64,000 nucleotides of DNA from Mortierella sp. BCC40632. Lineage: Eukaryota > Mortierellomycota > Mortierellomycetes > Mortierellales > Mortierellaceae. The notes under the pieces are model-generated. The model searched no databases and was not told where the DNA came from. It saw nothing but the letters and a program-made list of their open reading frames with translations. Of the stretch, positions 57,881 through 64,000 are shown piece by piece; position 1 is the first letter of the stretch; each line of letters starts with the position of its first letter. The translations under genes were made by a program, and so were the position numbers. The stretch lies in NCBI GenBank assembly GCA_011634665.1, contig WAEK01000023.1:605001-669000 (forward strand). Direction: 5' to 3'.

Positions 57881-60008
57881 TTTCTCAACAAGTCCCGATC
57901 AAACAGCCTCCTTACTGTCAAAGAGTTCTGTGACACAGTGGGATAGATATCCGACCAGCATCTTTTTTTTTGGGGGGGGGAGGGGAAGGGTCAACAGTTT
58001 TGCCAGTTTTGACATTATGCGCGTTGGTAATCGAGCATGAAGTGGTACTGCCGTTTGCCTCTGCATCGCCAATGAGACTCTGGGAGTTTTTTTTTTTTTT
58101 TTTTTTTATGATAGGCAAGCAACTGGAGTTGATATCCGTCAGACGCGATCGCTCCTAGTAAACAGTGTTTGTAGTGTAGTAAAAGCTATGGAGTTTGGTA
58201 CTGGTTGCTTGTACACCTAGATTCCTCATCTGGTGATATTTTGCCACCTTTAGTCCAATGATCCATTCTTTTGCCTTTGTCCTAAAGACTGACTCTTCAG
58301 CTCTCTATTGTTTCTCTTGGTCGCAATCCCTTCGAGTTGTTCAGGTGTATCTGCGCCTTTTTAAGGACATTGCCGTATTTCTCTTCCTCTTTCTGGGTAT
58401 TTTTTTTGCTGCCTACCTCTTCGATTTCCTCTTCAGCAGTAGCAACCGCCGAGCCAAAAGAGTCAAACAGCCTCAAAATGTTCTCCCGACACAAATAATT
58501 TGATCGTAGCTGGTCCTCTGTCTTTCAGCGACAATGAACACGCAATAGATCTCACCTTAGATGCTTGGATGCGTACACGATGGTCTCTCTCTCTCTCTCT
58601 GGTAGGAGAACCTTCTAGCATTACCTTAATGACCCTTTTTTGTATTGCTTCGTTGACACGGTCCTACAGAGAGATTGCGCGGACAAGACACAGCTCGGAG
58701 ATTGTGAGGAATGGTGTCGTGTCTCTAGCAGTAAAAGGGATCAATTTCATCCGCTCCAAAGATGATAAAAGTAAAAAGTTGAGAAATTGTAAAGACCTTG
58801 GCCTGGCTCATTTGCTTTCGACGGTTCACTTATTTTTACAAATTCTAAACTACATTGATTCTCTAGACTGTATTAGAGAGGGATGGCAAAGTGGCATGGA
58901 GAGGTTCTAGAAGGGGGGAGGGGGCAATTGTTGCATCTTTTTAGCGCTCTAGGCAAAGAGAAAATCATTTGTGGTTCGTGCCCCATCCATCTATTATTGC
59001 AATTTGGATATCTTTCTGTGTTGGATCTATCGTGAGACTATGGATGTCAACGCGTGGAGGATTTATTCTTTATTTTTTATTTTTAGATCGAGTAACCAGT
59101 TATGTTTCTGCTCATAGAACAAGCCATAGGTGACGAGCACTCAAAAGTTCATTCAATGACCCATTACGCGACACAAAGTAGGTACCAGGGTTCGACTTTG
59201 CTACCTGAGAGTCTGGAGTCACTAGCATTGGGATTCTTCGTCGCCACTTGAGTATTCTTCCGGATCGAGATTCTTAGTCCTAGTTATGGATCCACAGGTT
59301 TGGCAGTTTGTAGTGGAGTAGATGCACTGACCACAAGTATAATTTTTTTCTATACTTGTACCACCTTTGGCAAGAGTAAGAAGCTGGAAAACGAAGGCTA
59401 AACATATCGTCTTCGCCAGGGTATACTCTCTCTTTGCAATGTAGCCATCAAATCACCTTACATCTCAATTAAATAGGTGGTGAGCCTGAGGAGCGATTCT
59501 TGAGCAGCGAGGGAGGAGGAGCTTGAGTAGAGATTTCTGGGCAGTTTGGATTTTTTTTGAACACCCTTTGGTTTGCAGGCGAGCTGCTCTCAAAACACAA
59601 GCTGCACTTCACCACATCAACATCAGACCAACGCACAAACAGCAATCATCCAGCGTGCTAACGCACAAAATGGTCAACACACACACACACGCACACCTCC
59701 TTCCTACAATATCTCAACAGCAGACAAGAAAAAAAAAAACTCGCTTTTGCCTACTATCAAACCACAGCACCTCTTGTCAGCTATTGTGCATTAAAGAACG
59801 AGGTATGATGGGGCGATACTTCAATGCTCAGATCAAGAGGGGAGAGATACTTCAAATGTCAGCTCCTCAGTGAAGTGCAATGCCCAAAATCAGGGCTATC
59901 TCTTAAACTGTCATTAAAGAGAGAGGGAGAGAGAGAGAGAGAATGAGAGACTCTATTAAACGAGCACCTACGGAGACACAACCTATAGAAACAAATCATA
60001 ATCTTGAC
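57881..60008. other. Sequence between the two repeat copies
   Basis: About 2.1 kb lies between the direct repeats. It contains a degenerate minus-strand coding-like stretch at 58300-58910 with stops and frame changes, and a candidate small secreted protein at 59222-59448. The rest (57960-58250, 58920-59220, 59500-60000) shows nothing recognisable. It could be unique sequence or the inside of an old element. Confidence 0.4.
59222..59448 (-). CDS. Candidate small secreted cysteine-rich protein, start out of frame by 2 nt
   Basis: On the minus strand a frame ending in TAG at 59222-59224 encodes a hydrophobic stretch, LAKTICLAFVFQLLTLAKGG, typical of a signal peptide. It is followed by NYTCGQCIYSTTNCQTCGS (a CxxC-x6-CxxC pattern) and an acidic tail ending DEESQC. 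The ATG at 59448 (MATLQRE) is in a different frame; the shift falls at the 4-unit AG run (59426-59433), and a change of one AG unit would place ATG and tail in one frame of about 74 codons. This could be a pseudogene, a variable microsatellite, an assembly slip, or the gene may start from an unseen upstream exon. No homologue is recognised. Confidence 0.35.
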
Positions 60009-60420
60009 CAAAAAAGGCGCTGGTCTATCTCTGATCCATGTCTTTGCTGCTTTTTATAGTACTTGAGGATCCTGTAGGACATTGATTCATAAAATGTTCC
60101 AAGCAAGCCATCGGCAGCCGGATATGCTACCTCCTCAGTAGTATTTCATTTTTTTTTTTTTTTTTGAGAGACTCATTCCGAAACCTTGCCAGGGGACCCA
60201 CATTAGTGGTTTACTGCCTACATACGCTCTGCCGTGTGGACGTTTTTTTGACATCTCCATCAGGTGCCCTGGGATTCCACTTTTGGGTGTCTGATGAATA
60301 CTCCTCCCTTTCTTAGGGGACAAGTGGTTAGGTTGAGTTGGGTTGGGGTCACTGCCCTAGCCATTGTGGCTGTGTATTGAGTTTGGGCAAATGCTAACAG
60401 GGGTCCCCCCTAATCGCCAA
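60009..60420 (+). repeat. Dispersed repeat, copy B
   Basis: This is the second copy of the element at 57466-57880, in the same orientation about 2.54 kb downstream. It has an inserted T-run at 60150-60165 and a differing region after the atgttccaagc block. It ends next to a poly-T run (60421-60445). Confidence 0.7.
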
Positions 60421-60662
60421 TTTTTTTTTTTTTTTTTTTTTTTTTGATTTGATTTGACTTGACTTGATTTGGCTTATCATGGCCACCTCAAAAAATGCTT
60501 GGTCTGCTATAGACTGTCACGTCAGTAAGCGAGAGGAATCATCTGTTAGAACCTAGCTCTGTGGGATCGCCTGAAGAATTCATTGCCAACTGAAAAAACA
60601 AAAGAAAAAAAAAAGTTTGAAATTACAATGAGGTTTTATTTTTTCATTTTTTTCATTTTTCA

Positions 60663-60704
<42 letters not shown>

Positions 60705-60710
60705 TCGTCA
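60421..60710. other. 3' region of the membrane-protein gene
   Basis: It holds a T-run followed by tgatt/tgact pentamers (60446-60475). A T25/A17 palindrome at 60663-60704 ends six bases before the minus-strand stop codon, so the downstream RNA could form a perfect A:U hairpin, possibly part of the 3' processing region. Confidence 0.5.
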
Positions 60711-62160
60711 TTAATGCTTCTCATCCATTGTCGTCATATTCTCAGATCCTTGCTCAAGTCGACTTGGGTGACCCGTGGTCTCTGAATCCTCAAATTGATC
60801 TCCAAGTTGCTTTGGTTGATCCTGCATCAACACGATGTCCGCATTCACCATTGCACATCGACCCGCGAGCGCATGGTTTCGAAGACGATGCAAGAAATAC
60901 AACAAAAAGAAGACAATAAACAATCCAATGGCAATTCCAACATAGGACACAGCCACAATAGGACCTTTATCCCAATTCAAAAAGGGATACACCCAGGTTC
61001 CCTCAGAGGCATAGACCACAAAGGACAAGAACATGTAGAGCAACATGATGGCAGCAACCACCCAGGAATGAATGGGTTGCAACAGATGACGGTTAAAGAC
61101 CAATTCAAAGAGTGCAAAGACACCATCGATGGCATGGACGGAATAGTTTTGCCAATGACCAAAAGAAGTCATCTCGGCTCCAGTGTTGAGCATGGTCCAG
61201 TAGACGATGGGGACGACAAAGTGATAGCAGACGATGGTCGAGTAGAGCAACCAGTGAAGGTAGCCCCACCAAGGCGATCCGCGTTTGAGCCATTGTTCAC
61301 GATCAGAAACGGGTTGACGCAAATAACCGATTGACCAAACTGTTGAGCACTATGGTATATATATAAAAAAAAAAGGATACATGATAGGATTGTCAGTGAT
61401 ACAGGGTACAAGAGAAGAAAGAAGAGAAATGGGGGTGACGATGCCATGCAGGCCATTTGTGTTCTTCTCGGAGTTGGAGAGAGAGAGTGTGTGTGTGAGA
61501 GTGAGAGAAAATGGATCCGGAGACATGAATTCCCGCAGACACATTATGCATTAGTCATGCAAGAGAACAGGGTTGGGCGTTCTCTTTTCGTGTCAAAAAA
61601 AAAAAAAAAAATAAAAAAAAATAAAAAGCCGAGTTCTCCACATTTGTTCGTTAGGGCAGATAGAAATGCAATCTCCTCTCTCCCCCTTTGGACCTGCAGA
61701 CCGTGCGTGGTGTGTTGTTCTTTCTCTCTCTCTCGACATTCTGGTGATTTTTTCCCTTGTGCCGTGTGTGTGTTTTGTGTGTGCGTGTATGTTGTGTGTG
61801 GGGTATGTGGGTATGTGAGAGCAGAGTCTAGGCCACTTGGTATGTTCAAATAAAAAAGAAAAGAAAAGAGGCATTTTCTTTTTTCCTTTTCCTTCTCCTC
61901 CCCTTTCCCACTCTAGCACACCTAGGTGCACTTACGACAAGGTAGGAAGTCAGGCCAAAGTAGGTCAAGTTGGTAAAGTACTTGAGGTAACCCGAAGCTG
62001 ACTTGGAGGTGATCCAGACAGAGACAATGACAATCAGACAATAGAGAGCGACAAGACCACGAAGGACGGCCAATGTCTTTGGTCGAACCACGTTGGAGGT
62101 GACAATTCGGTCGGGTTCGAACCGGTCGAGCTTTAGTGTCCTCACTATGAATCCTGGCAT
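60711..62160 (-). CDS. Multi-pass membrane protein, FAR-17a/AIG1 or rolling-stone type
   Basis: Exons 61936..62160 and 60711..61349 join in phase 0 (CTTGTC|GTAAGT, then ACCATAG|TGC) to 287 aa. Five to six hydrophobic helices are visible: VLRGLVALYCLIVIVSVWI (about 31-49), YFTNLTYFGLTSYLVCSTVW crossing the exon junction, YLHWLLYSTIVCYHFVVPIVYW, a segment with HAIDGVFALFELVFNRHLL, AAIMLLYMFLSFVVYA, and VSYVGIAIGLFIVFFLLYFLH. The arrangement YFTNLT.., HAIDGVFAL-E-, and GTWVYPFLNWDKG before the last helix resembles the AIG1/ADTRP and rolling-stone families; AIG1/ADTRP proteins hydrolyse fatty-acid esters of hydroxy fatty acids. The catalytic Thr/His pair could not be confirmed by eye. The C-terminal 55 residues are polar and probably cytosolic. 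Confidence 0.7.
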
Positions 62161-62458
62161 GGTAGTTGTGTGTGAGAGAGAGTGACTGAGTGAGTCGAGT
62201 AGGAGGATGGCTGATGGGAACGTTAGGGGTTGGGTGGCGGTATACGAGTTCCAGTAAATGGGATGAGGTGGTGGTGGTGGAGGTCGGTTGAGTTGAATGC
62301 TCCAGAGATGGAATCTGGAAGAGGGAATCTGGTGGCCACTCGATGCCGATGGGATGAACGAACAAATGAGAATAGAGGAGAGGCTCGATGCGATGGATTG
62401 CAAAAGGAAGAGAAAAGGAATGGAGCGACGACCGAGAGAAAGAAAGAAAGAAAGAAAG

Positions 62459-62493
<35 letters not shown>

Positions 62494-62949
62494 TCAGTGG
62501 ACCGAGCCCTTTTTGGTCGTGTGCCCGTTTTCTTCTTCCGCGGCGGAGCAGATTCATCCGTAGGGCAGAGAGGAGTAAGCAGTGAGGGGCGCTGCTGTGT
62601 GTGTGTGGAGAACAGAGACGGTTCAACAGAACTGAGCGACTGAGTAGCGCAGTTCCTCTCTTCTCCTCCTAATGTGTACTATGGTACTGGCCCCACTTGG
62701 ACTCAAAAAAAAAATGTACTACTAGGCCGCTACTCAATAATACCCGCCTCTCACCTTTCTCTCATTCTCTCTCTCTCTCTCTCCCGTGCGGTCATTGAAT
62801 CCTTCTCACACGCCGCCCATTGCTCTGCCGCAAGACTCGCTTACAATTGTCGTGTGAGGCTGAAAAAAAAAAATATATAAAAATGCCAACTCAGCCTGTA
62901 TCTCGTCTCCATGTGTATGTGTGTCTGTGTATCTTTCTCTCATGTGCGG

Positions 62950-62981
<32 letters not shown>

Positions 62982-64000
62982 ATTGCCCGTCTATCTATCC
63001 TTTGTTGCTGGTATTCCTCAGGCTCTCGATGCTCATCTCCACTCTTAACTCTGTCCTTTTTTTTTTTTTTTCTCTTTCTCTTTCTCTTTTTTTTTCCAAG
63101 TACCATGAGATCACGGTTCCTCCTTTCTCCATGTCGGAAAGAAGGTACGTAGGATCCAGCAGTAGGGAATGAGGGAGGGACGATCAGGTCATCTCCACTG
63201 CGCATTCTCGCGGGTTTTCTTTTCTTTAACTAGCGCTTCAGGATGTGGGGGGGCCTGGTATCCTACTCCATGTATCCTTCAAAAAAAAAAAAAAAAAAAA
63301 TGGCGCAACTAAAATACTGTCCTTTCTTCCAAGAACTAGCCAAAAATGAAAAAAGAATGAATGAAAAAAAAAAAAAAAGGTCATTGATCCTTTCTGGCAA
63401 CTGACGTTCTCTTGAGCAAACATCTTCTTTTGGGAGATACCTTGTTTATTATCTACTTATACTTGTTAGTGTTTTTTTCTTTTTTCTTTAAAAAAGAGGG
63501 TTCGTCTTTTCATGACACGGAGACCGTGTTGACTTGGGATATATTCTTTTCTTCTTCGTGGGAAATGACAGAGCAGTTACTGAAGAGAAGGATGGAAAAA
63601 CAAAAGAGCATCATGGCCTGCCTGATGGGACAATGAAAAAAAATATCATTCGATCCGCACAGTGCAATAGACATGTGAGAGGGCTGTGGCCGGGCCATGG
63701 CGCTCTTACCTAGTCTGTGTGAGCGGAATGCAAAAAATAATACAAAGAATCAAAAAAGATTGCGTCCGGAATGGCAAAGAGTCGAGTCTATCACTCTTGC
63801 CATGGCGTGTAGTGATATCGGGGACGACCAGACAGGGAATAATAATAAGGGGAGGAAGAGGGCTCCGTCCAAAAAAAAAAAAAAAAAAAGGTCGTCCCTT
63901 TGTTATCTCATGCCGCCTATCTCGACCGGGTCAACTACGTCGGTGTCTCACTGGCTCATAAATTGACTACGGGCGTTCACAGTGCTGAGAACAAACGTCT
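62161..64000. other. 5' region of the membrane-protein gene and unannotated window end
   Basis: GAAAG repeats and a poly-A run (62440-62490) lie near the start codon. CT runs at 62766-62784 and 62950-62984, T-rich at 63058-63100 and several A-runs follow. Short frames at 63412-63636 and 63686-63966 match nothing and are not called. Confidence 0.5.

Noticed and set aside
59331..59362. Perfect 9-bp inverted repeat (acaagtata / tatacttgt) resembling a hairpin terminator
   Set aside because: It lies inside the coding-like frame of the small cysteine protein candidate and in a eukaryotic context has no terminator meaning.
63412..63966. Short plus-strand frames at the window end
   Set aside because: No motif, and the first is mostly hydrophobic from T-rich sequence.

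Overview
The window looks like nuclear DNA of an early-diverging (Mucoromycota-type, probably Mortierella-like) fungus; the lineage is an inference. The reasons are intron-rich protein genes with short GT..AG introns, mixed base composition, a CotH-type surface protein, an F-box protein, a Yap/Pap1-type bZIP factor, an NF-YA/HAP2 subunit, an SSD1/DIS3L2-type protein, and very abundant CT/GA and poly-A/T tracts. No rRNA, tRNA, CRISPR array or intact transposon was recognised. Exon junctions below were derived by hand from splice consensus, reading phase and family conservation.

Layout. 1-551: 3' end of an unrecognised plus-strand gene. 813-3891 (-): yapsin/pepsin-like aspartic protease with a very large acidic insertion. 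5548-6546 (-): PHYHIP_C-domain protein. 6547-15288: 8.7 kb with no recognisable gene. 15289-17947 (-): mitochondrial Hsp70 whose presequence exon cannot be joined in frame by a canonical AG. 20628-22729 (-): membrane-anchored M24 metallopeptidase. 23692-29799 (-): SSD1/DIS3L2-like RNB protein that keeps all four catalytic aspartates. 30318-31351 (+): dihydrofolate reductase, divergent from SSD1. 31948-33648 (-): bZIP factor. 35171-36943 (-): CKS1 cell-cycle subunit carrying about 300 extra Q-rich N-terminal residues and a 21-nt micro-exon. 37815-39057 (-): EMC8/9. 40549-42508 (+): CotH-kinase-fold protein, probably GPI-anchored, divergent from EMC8. 42817-46054 (-): 946-residue disordered protein of unknown function. 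48427-51106 (-): F-box/LRR-like protein. 52875-55356 (+): NF-YA/HAP2, divergent from the F-box gene. 55357-60710: gene-poor, with a diverged pair of about 400-bp direct repeats, orphan terminal-exon candidates and a possible small secreted cysteine protein. 60711-62160 (-): multi-pass membrane protein of the AIG1/rolling-stone type. 62161-64000: nothing recognised.

The genes are not an operon or an obvious cluster. Most are conserved housekeeping or regulatory genes: protein import and folding, ER membrane insertion, folate metabolism, cell-cycle control, mRNA fate and CCAAT-box transcription, with a few surface or secretory-pathway proteins. Low-complexity tracts are mostly pyrimidine-rich on the coding strand, just upstream of start codons and inside introns, so they give a rough strand compass. 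The observations most worth following up are the extended CKS1, the catalytically complete SSD1-type protein, the mtHsp70 splice anomaly, the candidate secreted cysteine protein broken by an (AG)n tract, and the 57.5/60.0 kb repeat pair.
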